NCBI RefSeq assembly: GCF_900497805.2
Contig: NW_020954585.1
Location: 40,307,527 to 40,371,526 of the forward strand
DNA: 64,000 nt
Source of the DNA: Vombatus ursinus
Taxonomy: Eukaryota; Chordata; Mammalia; Diprotodontia; Vombatidae
Direction: 5' to 3'
Part shown: piece after piece, positions 61,601 to 63,960 of the stretch
Layout of the letters: each line of letters opens with the position of its first letter
Numbering within the stretch: position 1 is the first letter of the stretch
Program-made: the position numbers and the translations under genes
Notes under the pieces: model-generated
The model's input: the letters and a program-made list of their open reading frames with translations, nothing else
The model's database searches: none
What the model was told of the DNA's origin: nothing

Positions 61601-63005
61601 AGTGTATCTTGTACTCTTCCACAAAAGGACCCATTGATTTGATGTTGCTGCTTATGGTTACTGTGACTTAGAATAAGTGCTTGATAACTTCTGAATGATA
61701 AGCTTTTGTTAATGGGGTAGCTTTGTACAACTATTAATTTCAGAGCAACATCCAGTGTGCTTTGGTAGAAGGAGGTTCCTCACTTCGGAATTCTCCGCAC
61801 CACTGAAATCGCAGGCCTAGATCAAAATGGTTGAATTCTGAGTAGATTTTTTTCCCTCACCAAATCCTCTCCTGTCAGTTTAGGTAGCTTGCTAGCTAAA
61901 AAGTAGAAACAGACTTAAAAAATATAAATAAATAAACAAACAAACGAATGAATGAATGAATGAATAATTGTTGGGAACTAATTAATTGTGGGGTAGAGTG
62001 ATTTTCTGTAAAAAAAAAATTCTTTCAATTAATATTTAAAATAATTTATTTTGCCTTCCATAAACTCTATATTTAATTTGTCTCATTTTAAATATAGATG
62101 ACTTCTGTGGAAGACTACAAAAGGAGCTAAACTTGTTTTAGTTGTGATAAATGTGATAATATTTGTAAAGTGCTTTGTAAACCTTAAAGTGCTACATAAA
62201 TGCAGTTATTGTTAATAATAATAAATAGGTACTTGAAATCCATCATGAGGCATGACCCAGCTTCTTTTATCTGTATCTATCATTCATATTCCATGATATG
62301 ACTTCTATGTTAATTTTTCCATGTTTAGAAAACCACATTTTAGGGATTCTGAATTATTTATTCTTAACTAAGTCATAGATAATTTGTAGAATGAAATGGA
62401 ATCAAACTTTTATCTTTCTCTCTCTTTTTTTTTAGCCTGATGAATTGTACTTTGAAGAAGGTGATATTATCTACATTTCTGACATGGTAAGCATAAATAA
62501 GTTGCTGCTAGATGTAAAGACTTTTATATTTAATATAACCATAAAATAGTACCTGTTCATATAAGAACTAAAAGAAACCAGAAAGACATAAATTAAATTG
62601 GACATTTGGTCTAAAATTAATATATTTTTGCCTTTTATCTTTTTTTTTCTTTTATGAAAAAGCTATATTTGCCACAGGTAGATATTTATGTTGCAAATCT
62701 AGTGGCTTAGGGAGAAAAAAGGTTAAGATGTAAGAGATCTTGATAAATATGGATAGGTAGGTCTGTATTTCATAGGGCAAATGAGTTGGAAACAAATGTG
62801 CATATTGATTTAATATTTAATATTGCTAATTATTAATTATAACAGTTAATATAATTAGTCATAACATTAATCTTTAATATCACATATTTGATTTGAAATT
62901 GATTTAATATAATTTAATTGTTTCTCCCACCTCGCCCCCAGAGTGATACCAACTGGTGGAAAGGGACCTCAAAGGGCAGGACTGGACTCATTCCAAGCAA
63001 CTATG
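12226..63005 (+). CDS. OSTF1: OSTF1, SH3-ankyrin adaptor, exons 1-4 (3' part outside window)
   Basis: Four exons join in frame to give 65 complete codons plus one base. The product starts [12 protein letters not shown], then an SH3 domain from about residue 13 onward. Seen: the ALYTF box in place of the usual ALYDY, the acidic DELYFEEGD stretch of the RT loop, the NWWKG tryptophan pair, and GLIPSNY closing the last strand. OSTF1 in mammals is a cytosolic protein of about 214 residues, with SH3 followed by ankyrin repeats. It is reported to act indirectly on osteoclast formation and to bind proline-rich partners through SH3. The start is the first ATG downstream of the CpG island and matches the known N-terminus. 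Introns 1 and 4 are phase 1; introns 2 and 3 are phase 0. No break or missing key SH3 residue is seen. The ankyrin part must lie to the right of the window. Confidence 0.97.
12331..13469. other. Start of OSTF1 intron 1, unique sequence
   Basis: No repeat for over 1.1 kb after the promoter, apart from a poly-T at 12571-12588. It may hold promoter-proximal control elements, but none is defined. Confidence 0.4.
13470..13582 (-). mobile_element. CORE-SINE fragment
   Basis: GAGGTTAAATGATTTTCCCA through TGAGCCAAGCTGCCTCTC. Confidence 0.6.
14035..14235 (-). mobile_element. MIR, antisense
   Basis: CATTTTATGGATGAGTTAAC, GTGACTTGCTTAGGGTCACA. Confidence 0.6.
14665..15420 (+). mobile_element. L2-like LINE copy split by the palindromic miniature element
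   Basis: An open stretch at 14671-14883 contains [16 protein letters not shown], the sequence typical of the L2/CR1 reverse-transcriptase thumb region. After the insertion it resumes with an L2 3' end (CTCCTTGAGGGCAGGGACTA). Confidence 0.7.
14927..15078. mobile_element. Palindromic hAT-like miniature element, truncated, inside L2
   Basis: It carries the same centre (TTTTTATTAAGGGGATTTGT) and right arm GGTTCCCCACCCCT. The outer left arm is reduced. It sits between two parts of a sense L2-like copy. Confidence 0.7.
15424..15658 (+). mobile_element. Marsupial SINE with BovB/RTE-like tail
   Basis: Head TGGTACAGTAGGTAGATAAG, middle AGCTGGAGAAGGAAATGGCA, tail CATAGTCAGACACTACTGAA. Flanked by AAATGCT on both sides. 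Confidence 0.85.
15745..15830 (+). mobile_element. MIR fragment
   Basis: GTGACCCTGAGCAAGTCACT with a short upstream part. Confidence 0.55.
15925..16140 (+). mobile_element. L2 3' end, diverged
   Basis: GTACCTTTATTGCAGCACTT through GTAGGTCTTTAATATGTACT. Confidence 0.55.
16750..17080 (+). mobile_element. Two sense MIR copies
   Basis: The first (16750-16930) is nearly complete: TGTGACCTTGGGCAAGTCAC, TCCTTCCAGTTCTAGA. The second (about 17000-17070) keeps only GGCCATGGGCAAGTCACTTT and its surroundings. Confidence 0.7.
17705..17810 (-). mobile_element. Antisense L2 3' end
   Basis: GGCATGTATTAAGTGCTTAC to CATGCCCTCAAGAAGCTTA. Confidence 0.65.
17811..19261. other. Intron 1, mostly unassigned
   Basis: A short TTTTA run at 18776-18799 and an A/G-rich run at 19110-19142; one L2 end (18535-18665). 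No exon. Confidence 0.4.
18535..18665 (-). mobile_element. Antisense L2 3' end, diverged
   Basis: AACATTTATTAAACCCCTTG through TTCCCTCAAGCAACTTACC. Confidence 0.6.
19262..19525 (-). mobile_element. MIR, antisense, nearly complete
   Basis: GGCAGCTAACATTTACATAG, GGAGAAACTGAGGCTTAGG, CAAACCCAGGTCTTTCTGAT. Confidence 0.75.
19953..20207 (+). mobile_element. Marsupial SINE with BovB/RTE-like tail
   Basis: Contains GGGTTCAAATCC, GAGAAGGAAATGGCAAACTA and the tail CAGTTGGACATGACTGAAAA. Confidence 0.85.
20213..20380 (-). mobile_element. MIR, antisense
   Basis: TTTATAGTGCTGTAAGATTT, TTGAGTGACTTGCCTGAGGT. Confidence 0.6.
20612..20835 (-). mobile_element. Antisense L2 3' end
   Basis: CGTTCATTAAGCACTTTTTT through GAGTTTACATTCTAATGGGA. 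Confidence 0.65.
20876..21125 (+). mobile_element. Marsupial SINE with BovB/RTE-like tail
   Basis: Contains GAGTTCAAATCC, TGAGCTGGAGAAGGGAATGG, and the tail GAGTTGGATACAACTGAACA with an ACAACAAAA end. Confidence 0.85.
21343..21373. repeat. C-run (22 C) tract
   Basis: CCCCT, then 22 consecutive C, then GCCC; G-rich on the minus strand. Confidence 0.95.
21651..21719. repeat. Compound (GT)n(GA)n microsatellite
   Basis: About 22 GT units followed directly by about 12 GA units. Confidence 0.95.
21765..22010 (-). mobile_element. MIR, antisense
   Basis: CCTTTATATAGAGCTTTACA, GGTCAGTTACACAGCTAGTA, CTCTATCCACTGTGTCACC. Confidence 0.65.
22256..22866. mobile_element. hAT non-autonomous element, second copy of the same family
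   Basis: It begins CAGAGGTTCCCAACTTATTT and ends CTTGGGAACCTGTG. It is colinear with 50884-51616, including the shared interior (GGCCTACTG, TTATTGTAAATTTGTGGGG, CAGCGCCCC). The middle has an extra expansion of ATATAGTATCAT-type units near 22490-22540. The 8-bp target duplication is degraded. Confidence 0.8.
22895..23000 (+). mobile_element. L2 3' end, diverged
   Basis: TACCTAATTTTGTATGATGT through AGTAAATATTTTTGATTGAA, right after the hAT element. Confidence 0.45.
23001..24574. other. Intron 1, unique sequence
   Basis: No repeat recognised. T/C-rich in parts. Confidence 0.4.
24575..24850 (+). mobile_element. L2 3' end
   Basis: GGGAAGCCTTTCCTGACTCT, then CATCTTGAGGGCTGGGACTG and GCACATAAGTAGTGCTTGAC. 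Confidence 0.7.
25116..26314. other. Intron 1, unique sequence
   Basis: Only a possible L2 tail near 25590-25625 (GTAGGTGCTTATTAAATATT). Otherwise nothing seen. Confidence 0.4.
26315..26480 (-). mobile_element. Antisense L2 3' end
   Basis: CAGTCAGCAAGCATTTATTA through GCCCTCAATGAGCTCGAAAT. An A/C-rich filler interrupts it at about 26392-26440. Confidence 0.75.
26841..27004. mobile_element. Palindromic hAT-like miniature element, shortened copy
   Basis: It begins CAGCGGTGGTGAACTTG and ends CAGGTCCCTCACCCCTG, flanked by CCCTAGAG and CCCTAGTG (8 bp, one mismatch). The centre of the palindrome is partly deleted compared with 41677-41878. Confidence 0.75.
27095..27300 (+). mobile_element. MIR, sense
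   Basis: TAGAACACTTGAAGTCAGAA, GTTCCTCCTCTGTAAATTGT, with the 3' part TTATAGCCCTATATAAATGT. Confidence 0.6.
27569..27720 (+). mobile_element. Marsupial SINE, A-tailed type
   Basis: Head GGGGGCAGCTAGGTGGTGCA, pol III B box GAGTTCAAATCC, A-rich tail. Exact 13-bp target duplication AAAAAAGCCTTCG on both sides. Confidence 0.9.
27805..27985 (-). mobile_element. MIR-like, antisense
   Basis: AGCTAGAAGGGATCTTAGAG, AAGAAAATGAGGCTCAGAGT. Confidence 0.65.
28155..28240 (+). mobile_element. L2 3' end, short
   Basis: TAAGCTCCAGGGACTGCC through CACTTAGCACAGTGCCTGG. Confidence 0.6.
28543..28612. repeat. Short tandem repeat of a TTTTAATTTGATAG-like unit
   Basis: Four imperfect units ending in GATAG. Confidence 0.7.
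28639..28666. repeat. (AATG)n microsatellite
   Basis: Seven units in a row. Confidence 0.95.
28741..29310 (+). mobile_element. L1 3' end, 5'-truncated
   Basis: It shares with the 7392-8300 copy the segments GTGGTGGCAAAGAATTGGAA, AATGGCTGAACAAGTTGTGG and the 3' UTR block GTGAAGTGAGCAGAACC. It ends in GGAACTCAAAATTTTAAAAA. Confidence 0.85.
29311..29889. other. Intron 1, no feature recognised
   Basis: A MIR trace may exist at about 29330-29400 (GATCACACAATTAGTAAC). The rest is plain. Confidence 0.4.
29890..30330. mobile_element. Cluster of short L2 3' ends and a MIR
   Basis: Antisense L2 ends at about 29895-29970 and 30262-30330, separated by a sense MIR at about 30020-30195 (CAGTTTCCTCATCTGTAAAA). 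Confidence 0.55.
30345..30603 (-). mobile_element. MIR/THER, antisense, nearly complete
   Basis: ATAGCATTTATATAGTTTAC, ACAGATGAGGAAACTAAGAC, GTGACATACCCAGGGTCACA. Confidence 0.8.
30605..31000 (-). mobile_element. Antisense L2 copy
   Basis: From CTACCAGGCACTGTGCTAAG through GAAGACTCCATGGAGAAGGC to the GGATAGCAGTGTGTGGTC region. Confidence 0.75.
31425..32140 (-). mobile_element. Antisense L2 copy inserted in a CR1/L3
   Basis: Contains GACAGTCCCTGTCTTCAAGG, GGAGGGAGAGCATTCCAGGC and, after the SINE, TAGAAGACTGGAAAGGTAAG. Confidence 0.8.
31828..32073 (+). mobile_element. Marsupial SINE with BovB/RTE-like tail, inside L2
   Basis: AGCAGCTAGGTGGTGCAGTG through GGAGTCGGATATGTCTGAAA. It splits the antisense L2 at 31425-32140, which itself splits a CR1/L3. 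Confidence 0.9.
32660..32945. mobile_element. Two MIR copies in opposite orientation
   Basis: An antisense remnant at about 32660-32750 (GGTCATTCAAGTAGTAAGTG) and a sense copy at about 32810-32945 (GGGCAAATCACTTAACCTCC, CTCAGTTTCCTATTTTGTAA). Confidence 0.6.
32946..33999. other. Intron 1, no firm feature
   Basis: 33010-33250 is open on the minus strand for 87 codons without resemblance to a known protein; probably an old repeat. Confidence 0.35.
34000..34215 (+). mobile_element. LINE-like fragment (L2 group), diverged
   Basis: CAATGATTTCTCCATTGCTT, CAAGGTCCCCTTTAGTCTGG. Resembles the ORF2-to-3' region seen in other L2 copies; weak. Confidence 0.4.
34722..34860. repeat. Compound (GT)n(GA)n...(CA)n microsatellite
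   Basis: About 23 GT units, then imperfect GA units, ending in a short CA run at about 34840-34858. Confidence 0.95.
35005..35715 (-). mobile_element. Antisense L2 copy interrupted by an RTE fragment
   Basis: The start is TCAGCAAGTATGTATTAAGT; it resumes after 35150 with GCCCCTGCCTGCAGGAGCTT and ends near GGCAATGGATTGGAGAGG. Confidence 0.75.
35037..35150 (+). mobile_element. BovB/RTE-like 3' end fragment
   Basis: The segment ending GGGATCATGAAGAGTTGGAC CTGACTGAACCACTG resembles BovB 3' ends and also the tails of the longer SINEs here. It has no tRNA-like head, so it is more likely the LINE itself. It interrupts an antisense L2 copy. Confidence 0.5.
35725..36345 (-). mobile_element. Two MIR-like antisense copies
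   Basis: Copies at about 35725-35975 (AGGGACCTTAGAAATTTCAT; partly tandem) and 36140-36345 (CCTCATTTTACAGATGAGGA, GAACCAGGATTTGAATCTAG), with an unassigned C/T-rich stretch between. Confidence 0.65.
36535..36760 (-). mobile_element. Antisense L2 3' end
   Basis: ATCAATGCATATTTATTAAG through GAGCATATATTCTAATGGGA, then TACAAAATAAATATAAAGTT. Confidence 0.75.
36770..37613. promoter_or_regulatory. Intron 1 unique block, possible control element
   Basis: About 840 bp free of recognised repeats in a repeat-dense intron. The part 37320-37500 has homeobox/POU-like sites (AATAATTATGCAT) and balanced base content. This is only a candidate; nothing in the sequence proves activity. Confidence 0.25.
37614..37699. 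repeat. Compound (GT)n(GTAT)n(GA)n microsatellite
   Basis: GT units, then GTAT/GTGTAT units, then GA units. Confidence 0.95.
37700..38610. other. Intron 1, unique sequence
   Basis: No repeat recognised except a short C/T tract at 38163-38210. Confidence 0.4.
38611..38832 (+). mobile_element. Marsupial SINE with BovB/RTE-like tail, tail shortened
   Basis: GGGGCATCTAGCGCACAGTG through TATGGGGTCATGAAGAATTA. The last part of the tail is eroded. Confidence 0.8.
39018..39066. repeat. TAGTAAATA tandem repeat
   Basis: AATAGTAAATAGTAAATAAA and close variants. Confidence 0.8.
39228..39367 (-). mobile_element. Marsupial SINE, A-tailed type
   Basis: Flanked by AAAAGGTCATTGTG and AAAAGGTCTTTGTG. The head is shortened (GGCAGGTACACCACCTAGC). 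Confidence 0.85.
39375..39555 (+). mobile_element. MIR, sense, nearly complete
   Basis: GGTACAGAGGATAGAGTGCT, GTGTGACCTTGGGCAAGTCA, next to an antisense A-tailed SINE. Confidence 0.75.
39955..40165 (-). mobile_element. MIR, antisense
   Basis: CATAGTTTACAAATCACTTT, GAGGAAGAAACTGAAACTTA. Confidence 0.65.
40243..40451 (-). mobile_element. Marsupial SINE with BovB/RTE-like tail
   Basis: TTCAGTTGTTTTCATCTCTT at the left (tail complement) and CACCACCTACCTGCC at the right. The middle block is shortened (TGGTTTGCCATTTTCTTCAA). Confidence 0.8.
40728..40892. mobile_element. hAT-type miniature element
   Basis: The left end has GAGTTCTTAATG and the right end GAGTTAAGAATCCCTG. It is flanked by a perfect 8-bp duplication GTTTAGAG (40720-40727 and 40893-40900). 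The interior (TAAATGCAGAAAATAAAATA, GGAAACCAATTATATTGAAA) marks it as the family also seen at 41964-42515. Confidence 0.8.
41615..41960 (+). mobile_element. MIR, sense, split by the palindromic element
   Basis: GTAGCATGGCATCGTGATTA before, GTGTGACCTTGGACAAGTTA after the insertion. Confidence 0.75.
41677..41878. mobile_element. Palindromic (foldback) hAT-like miniature element, best copy
   Basis: It begins CAGGGGTGGGGAGCCTG and ends CAGGTTCCCCACCCCTG. The two halves are reverse complements of each other over almost the whole 202 bp, turning around at about 41781 (CTTTTATTAAGGGGA). The flanks GTTTAAGG and GTTTAAGT give an 8-bp target duplication with one mismatch. It interrupts a sense MIR. 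Confidence 0.85.
42037..42184 (-). mobile_element. Marsupial SINE, A-tailed type, inside a hAT element
   Basis: Left GTTTGTTTGTTTGTTTTTGA, right GCCACCTAGCTGCCCC. It splits the miniature element 41964-42515. Confidence 0.9.
42262..42446 (-). mobile_element. Short L1 3' end, antisense
   Basis: It is the reverse complement of the L1 3' UTR (AATTTTGAGTTCCAAATTCT, then GACAAGCAATTTGATATGG and TAGTCATGCAAAACATTT). It lies inside the hAT element 41964-42515. Confidence 0.7.
43023..43600. mobile_element. hAT-type element split by a SINE, inserted in an old MIR-like repeat
   Basis: It begins CAGGGGTTCTTAATTAACC and ends AGGTTAAGAACTCTTG, clear terminal inverted repeats. The flanking 8-mers GTCCAGTC and ATCTAATC agree at five positions, with the other three being transitions. 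It contains an antisense SINE at about 43143-43285. Confidence 0.7.
43143..43285 (-). mobile_element. Marsupial SINE, A-tailed type, inside a hAT element
   Basis: CAGTTAGGATTAAGTGACTT to GCCACCTGGCTGCCC. The flanks (AGCGTTTCTTT and CGCATTTCTTT) resemble each other as a worn target duplication. Confidence 0.9.
43840..43996 (-). mobile_element. Marsupial SINE, A-tailed type
   Basis: Flanked by GAAACATATATTTTT on both sides. It ends CCCACCTAGCTGCCC. Confidence 0.9.
44275..44705 (+). mobile_element. MIR, sense, split by an RTE-tailed SINE
   Basis: GAAATCAGAGGGCCTGGATT before, TGGGCCTCAAGTTCCTCATT after. It ends about 40 bases before the candidate exon at 44742. Confidence 0.7.
44324..44588 (+). 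mobile_element. Marsupial SINE with BovB/RTE-like tail, inside a MIR
   Basis: GGGGCAGCTTTGTGGCATAG through GAGAGTTGGACGTGACTGAA. It interrupts a sense MIR (44275-44705). Confidence 0.85.
44742..44826 (+). other. Candidate cassette exon inside OSTF1 intron 1
   Basis: An 85-bp segment between TTAATATACAG and GTGAGTG, lying between two interrupted MIR copies and not resembling any repeat here. In the phase left by OSTF1 exon 1 it is open throughout (28 codons, starting [19 protein letters not shown]) and is closed by stops just outside both borders. Its length is not a multiple of three. If spliced between exons 1 and 2 it shifts exon 2 into a frame that meets TGA after 12 codons, so it would act as a poison exon. 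It might instead be an exon of an unknown transcript or a chance match. Confidence 0.35.
44840..45260 (-). mobile_element. MIR, antisense, split by an RTE-tailed SINE
   Basis: GGGCTAGAAAGTATCTTAAG before, CAAGTGACTTGTCCAGGGTC after. It starts shortly beyond the candidate exon. Confidence 0.65.
44907..45148 (-). mobile_element. Marsupial SINE with BovB/RTE-like tail, inside a MIR
   Basis: GTTATTTAGTCATTTCAGTC at the left, GTGCTACCTCGCTACC at the right. It interrupts an antisense MIR (44840-45260). Confidence 0.85.
45255..46640 (-). mobile_element. Long antisense L2 copy with a reverse-transcriptase remnant
   Basis: The minus strand at 46293-46592 encodes [20 protein letters not shown] and [10 protein letters not shown], the QGSVLGP and (Y)xDD region of L2/CR1-type reverse transcriptases. 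The 3' part runs to 45255. It is split by the palindromic hAT-like element at 46124-46290. Confidence 0.85.
46124..46290. mobile_element. Palindromic hAT-like miniature element, left tip missing, inside L2
   Basis: It keeps most of both arms, centred on CCATTTTATTAAGGGGAT, and the right end TTCTCCACCCCTG. About 30-40 bases of the left terminal repeat are absent. It splits an antisense L2 copy (45255-46640). Confidence 0.75.
46670..47300 (+). mobile_element. L1 3' end, 5'-truncated
   Basis: It starts in the ORF2 tail (GATCTATTTGTACAAAAATA), runs through TCAATTGGGGAATGGCTGAA and the 3' UTR, and ends near TTAAAAATTGTTTTAACATG. An RTE fragment follows directly at 47314. Confidence 0.85.
47314..47600 (+). 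mobile_element. RTE-type LINE fragment: C-terminal Cys/His motif and 3' end
   Basis: One frame encodes [20 protein letters not shown] followed by TH, a C-x2-C...H-x4-H cluster like those closing some vertebrate LINE ORFs, probably of the RTE group. The nucleotide tail ATGTCATCGGTCCTCTTTAA resembles the tails at 9652-9850 and 55680-55880 (complement). It is broken by stops in the upstream part. Confidence 0.55.
47601..48749. other. Intron 1, mostly unassigned
   Basis: G-rich start (47599-47660), then AT-rich unique sequence. Confidence 0.4.
48750..48787. repeat. Imperfect (GA)n tract
   Basis: GAGAGAGAGAGAGACAGAGA-type run. Confidence 0.85.
48785..49105 (-). mobile_element. Antisense L2 copy, diverged
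   Basis: ACTTATTAAAAGCACCTAGT to AAGGAAGACTTCATGGAAGA. Confidence 0.6.
49168..49411. mobile_element. hAT-type miniature element inside a MIR
   Basis: It begins CAGGGCTTCTTAAAC and ends GTTTAAGAAGCACTG. It interrupts a MIR between its TCACTTTATC and GGCCTCAGTATCC parts. The target duplication is worn. Confidence 0.65.
49458..49679. mobile_element. hAT-Charlie-like miniature element, second insertion in the same MIR
   Basis: It begins CAGAGGTTGGCAAAGTATAA and ends CATAGTTTGCAAACCCCTG, the well-known mammal-wide end type with GGGCTAGATCTGACCCACC inside. Flanking 8-mers GAATAGGT and GAATAGAT differ at one base. It sits about 46 bases beyond the previous element, in the same MIR. Confidence 0.75.
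50011..50162 (+). mobile_element. Marsupial SINE, A-tailed type, next to OSTF1 exon 2
   Basis: Head GGGGGCAGTTAAGTGGCGCA, tail AAAACAAAACAAAACAAA. Exact 13-bp target duplication AAAATTAATTGTA (49998-50010 and 50163-50175). The right copy lies 29-41 bases before exon 2, in the expected branch-point zone. Confidence 0.95.
50204..50250 (+). CDS. OSTF1: OSTF1 coding exon 2
   Basis: It follows a long T-rich tract and ATTTTCAG and ends in ACT|GTAAGT, a near-perfect donor. With the base carried from exon 1 it reads [16 protein letters not shown], the first strand of the SH3 domain with its ALYxF box. An alternative AG four bases inside the exon (GGCAG) would break the frame, so 50204 is preferred. 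A SINE insertion ends only about 28 bases upstream of the acceptor AG (see findings). Confidence 0.95.
50466..50725 (+). mobile_element. CORE-SINE (THER/MIR) with full 3' part
   Basis: AGGTGGCGCAATGAATAGAG, GTGTGACCTTGGGCAAGTTA, and the LINE-like 3' end TAGAGGCTTAATAAATATTT. Confidence 0.75.
50884..51616. mobile_element. hAT non-autonomous element, with a SINE inserted
   Basis: Imperfect terminal inverted repeats: AGTTCCCAAAC at the left and TTTGGGAACCTCTG at the right. It is flanked by a perfect 8-bp duplication ATTTACAC (50876-50883 and 51617-51624), which fits hAT transposition. It is about 580 bp without the SINE at 50976-51127. A second copy of the family is at 22256-22866. Confidence 0.85.
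50976..51127 (-). mobile_element. Marsupial SINE, A-tailed type, inside a hAT element
   Basis: GGTTTTTTTTGGCTGTGCAA at the left, GCCACCTAGCTGCCCC at the right. The flanks CTCTTTAATG and CTCTTAAATG are the target duplication. The other hAT copy (22256-22866) lacks it. Confidence 0.9.
51730..51900 (-). mobile_element. MIR, antisense
   Basis: GCAGATAAAGGAAACTATGA, CCCCAAGGTCACAGAACTAG. Confidence 0.65.
52062..52400. repeat. Degenerate TCTA/TTCA tetranucleotide tract
   Basis: About 340 bp of irregular ATCT, ATTC and TTTA units after a short TG run. Open frames here rich in L, I, Y and S come from the repeat. Confidence 0.85.
52564..53130. mobile_element. Three MIR copies in mixed orientation
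   Basis: Sense 52564-52690 (CAGTGGAAAGGATGCTGGAC), antisense about 52700-52870 (GAGCCCAGGTCTTCTACCTC) nested in a sense copy ending near 53000 (GTAAACCATAAAATGTTATC), and a sense copy 53007-53130. Confidence 0.6.
53385..53575 (+). mobile_element. MIR, sense, nearly complete
   Basis: GTGATATAGTGGAAAGAGTA, TGTGACCCTGGGCAGGCTAC, GAGGTCCCTTTCAACCCTTG. Confidence 0.8.
53576..54599. other. Intron 2, unique sequence
   Basis: No repeat or exon recognised in about 1 kb. Confidence 0.4.
54600..55325. mobile_element. Tigger1-type (pogo/mariner) DNA transposon, internally deleted
   Basis: The left part matches the Tigger1 end and transposase 3' region, including the complement of the segment around AATGCTAACCATCATCTG and GATGTTGATGGCTGCTGACTG. 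It then jumps at about 55105 to the other end (TGTCTCAGGGAATAGGGAGG through GATCACTGATCACAGATC). About 1.5 kb or more of the transposase gene is therefore missing, making a non-autonomous derivative. Transposase coding sense would be on the minus strand. Confidence 0.8.
55575..55670 (-). mobile_element. MIR/THER 3' part, antisense
   Basis: AATAGCTAGCATTTATATAG to TCTCATTTGATC. Confidence 0.65.
55680..55880 (-). mobile_element. SINE-like repeat with an RTE-type tail, antisense
   Basis: Reverse complement of the 9652-9850 family. The tail comes first on the + strand (CTCAAAGAGGACCATGACTT), then TCTGGAGCCATCTGGGTCC. Confidence 0.6.
55881..56254. other. Intron 2, no feature recognised
   Basis: Plain sequence between the RTE-tailed repeat and an L2 end. 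Confidence 0.4.
56255..56395 (+). mobile_element. L2 3' end
   Basis: GTAAGATCTTTGAGGGTAGG through GTGTCTGGCACATAGGTACT. Confidence 0.7.
56520..56960 (-). mobile_element. Antisense L2 copy
   Basis: Starts TATCAATCAGTGAAGCAAC; later GGCATTTAAAGGCTTTCTGA and GCTCAGCCTTGAAGATTGGG. Confidence 0.6.
57050..57530 (-). mobile_element. Decayed L1 3' end, antisense
   Basis: CAGTTCATACAAATCTTCCC and the AATAGTATCCTATTATGTCT region are the complement of the L1 ORF2/3' UTR block seen in sense at 7850 and 28900. A MIR-like snippet (about 57225-57285) interrupts it. Boundaries are approximate. Confidence 0.5.
57660..59936. other. Intron 2, long unassigned stretch
   Basis: No repeat family recognised in about 2.3 kb, which is unusual here. 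58740-59200 has higher GC and no matching exon signal. Confidence 0.35.
59937..60038. repeat. (AC)n ... (GT)n inverted repeat
   Basis: Left arm (AC)13 interrupted by a C run then ACACACACA. Right arm GTGTGTGTGTGT interrupted by a G run, then (TG)n. The arms are mirror complements including the interruption; the loop is about 22 bases. Confidence 0.9.
60337..60589 (+). mobile_element. Marsupial SINE with BovB/RTE-like tail
   Basis: GGGCAACTAAGTGGTACAGT through GAGTTGGACACGACTGAAAC. The 13-bp target duplication AAAATTTACTTGG is exact on both sides. Confidence 0.9.
60612..60855 (-). mobile_element. MIR, antisense, nearly complete
   Basis: CTCACATTTATATAGTGATT, CAGATGAGGAGACTGAGTCA, GTGACTTGTCCAGGGTCACA. 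Confidence 0.8.
60862..61030 (-). mobile_element. CR1/L3 fragment
   Basis: GTTTATCAATGTCCTTCCTA and GTAGAACTATCTCTTCTATT match the second part of the 31015-32640 copy. Confidence 0.6.
61350..61420 (+). mobile_element. CR1/L3 fragment, sense
   Basis: CCAACAATTAGGGCTGTCCA followed by TGGAATGGGTTACTTTGGTG; an antisense MIR joins at 61421. Confidence 0.5.
61421..61520 (-). mobile_element. CORE-SINE fragment, antisense
   Basis: AAGGTCACACAATGAGTGAA through GCACCACCTAGCTGCCT. Confidence 0.65.
61521..62435. other. Intron 2, 3' end
   Basis: Contains a tetranucleotide run and a MIR-like tail at about 62145-62215. Ends with the CT-rich acceptor of exon 3. Confidence 0.45.
61919..61968. repeat. (AAAT)n(AAAC)n(AATG)n microsatellite
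   Basis: Three related tetranucleotides follow each other. Confidence 0.9.
62436..62486 (+). CDS. OSTF1: OSTF1 coding exon 3
   Basis: Seventeen codons, [17 protein letters not shown], after a CT/T-rich tract ending TTTAG, followed by the donor ATG|GTAAGC. Both borders are phase 0. It covers the acidic RT-loop and second-strand part of the SH3 domain. Confidence 0.95.
62942..63005 (+). CDS. OSTF1: OSTF1 coding exon 4
   Basis: It follows the pyrimidine tract CTCCCACCTCGCCCCCAG and ends G|GTAAAT. It encodes [20 protein letters not shown] plus Y and the first base of the next codon, valine in known orthologues. The two tryptophans and the PSNY motif form the ligand-binding face of the SH3 domain. 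Intron 3 before it is only 455 bp. Confidence 0.95.
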
Positions 63006-63424
63006 GTAAATTTTGTGACTATTTTACTTCAGTTAGCTGAATAATTATTTCAATCTCCTTTTTAATTACTTAGATTTATGGACCCCCTTGGCTGTGGTAA
63101 CTGAGGAATTAAGTAGGGTAGATACCAGTCTAGAGTATTCTTTACTCTTCATAGTCACCTTCTGTTGTAGAGGATGGGGTTATCAAATAATTTCACCCTG
63201 AAGTGGTCCAAATGGGCTTGTGCCATGGGCAAAAGTCTTGAAATGGAATAGGGAACAGAGTATCTCATGGCCATCTCTGCCATCTTTCCATGCGGAGGCC
63301 TCAATCTTCCTGTTGCTAAGTCAAATTTGTTTCTTAGTTTGTGTGTCCTGAAATCCATAGAAGGAAAGCCTAATCTTATAGTGCTTTTCACCAAGTGACA
63401 TTCTATAACTACCTCAAGAAGCAA

Positions 63425-63650
63425 TGTTAGGCAGTGGCAAGAGGACCAGATTTGGACCAAAGTAGACCTGGGCTGTAGATCTGACTCAAACACTCCCTGT
63501 GACTGTAGGCGAGGCATTTTCTTTCTCAGAGCCTCAGTTTTGTCATCTGTAATATAGGATGATACCTCAAGAACCTACCTAGCAGAGTTGTTGTAAGGGT
63601 CAGATGAGATAAGGTACATAAAATATTTTAAGTGCCATTTCTTTGTCATT
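63425..63650 (+). mobile_element. MIR, sense, in OSTF1 intron 4
   Basis: AGGACCAGATTTGGACCAAA, CTCAGTTTTGTCATCTGTAA, and the 3' part GGTACATAAAATATTTTAAG. Confidence 0.65.
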
Positions 63651-63689
63651 ACTACCATGACCTCCTGGGTGATGGCTTGTGGGGAGTTA

Positions 63690-63960
63690 GGGAATCAGAC
63701 ACATGGGTCCCACCCTCAAGTCATATAAAAGAAAAGTACATATAAATTAAAGTGGAAAAACTTTTACAAGAAGCTAGATGTAACTACCTAGAGCTGAGGA
63801 GATTTACATATAGGTACTGAATAATCAAGGACAAGGAGACAATGGAAAGAGGGAGGGAAGAAGGTTTGTAGGAGTTATTGGCATAACTGGAACAAAGGTG
63901 TGACCAGTTTGGGGGGTTCAATAAAGGAGATTAGGTATGAATCATTTCTACTTTTCTCCC
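63690..63960 (-). mobile_element. Antisense L2 copy, in OSTF1 intron 4
   Basis: GGGTCCCACCCTCAAGTCAT through GAAGAAGGTTTGTAGGAGTT, in the order of the other antisense L2 copies. Confidence 0.5.
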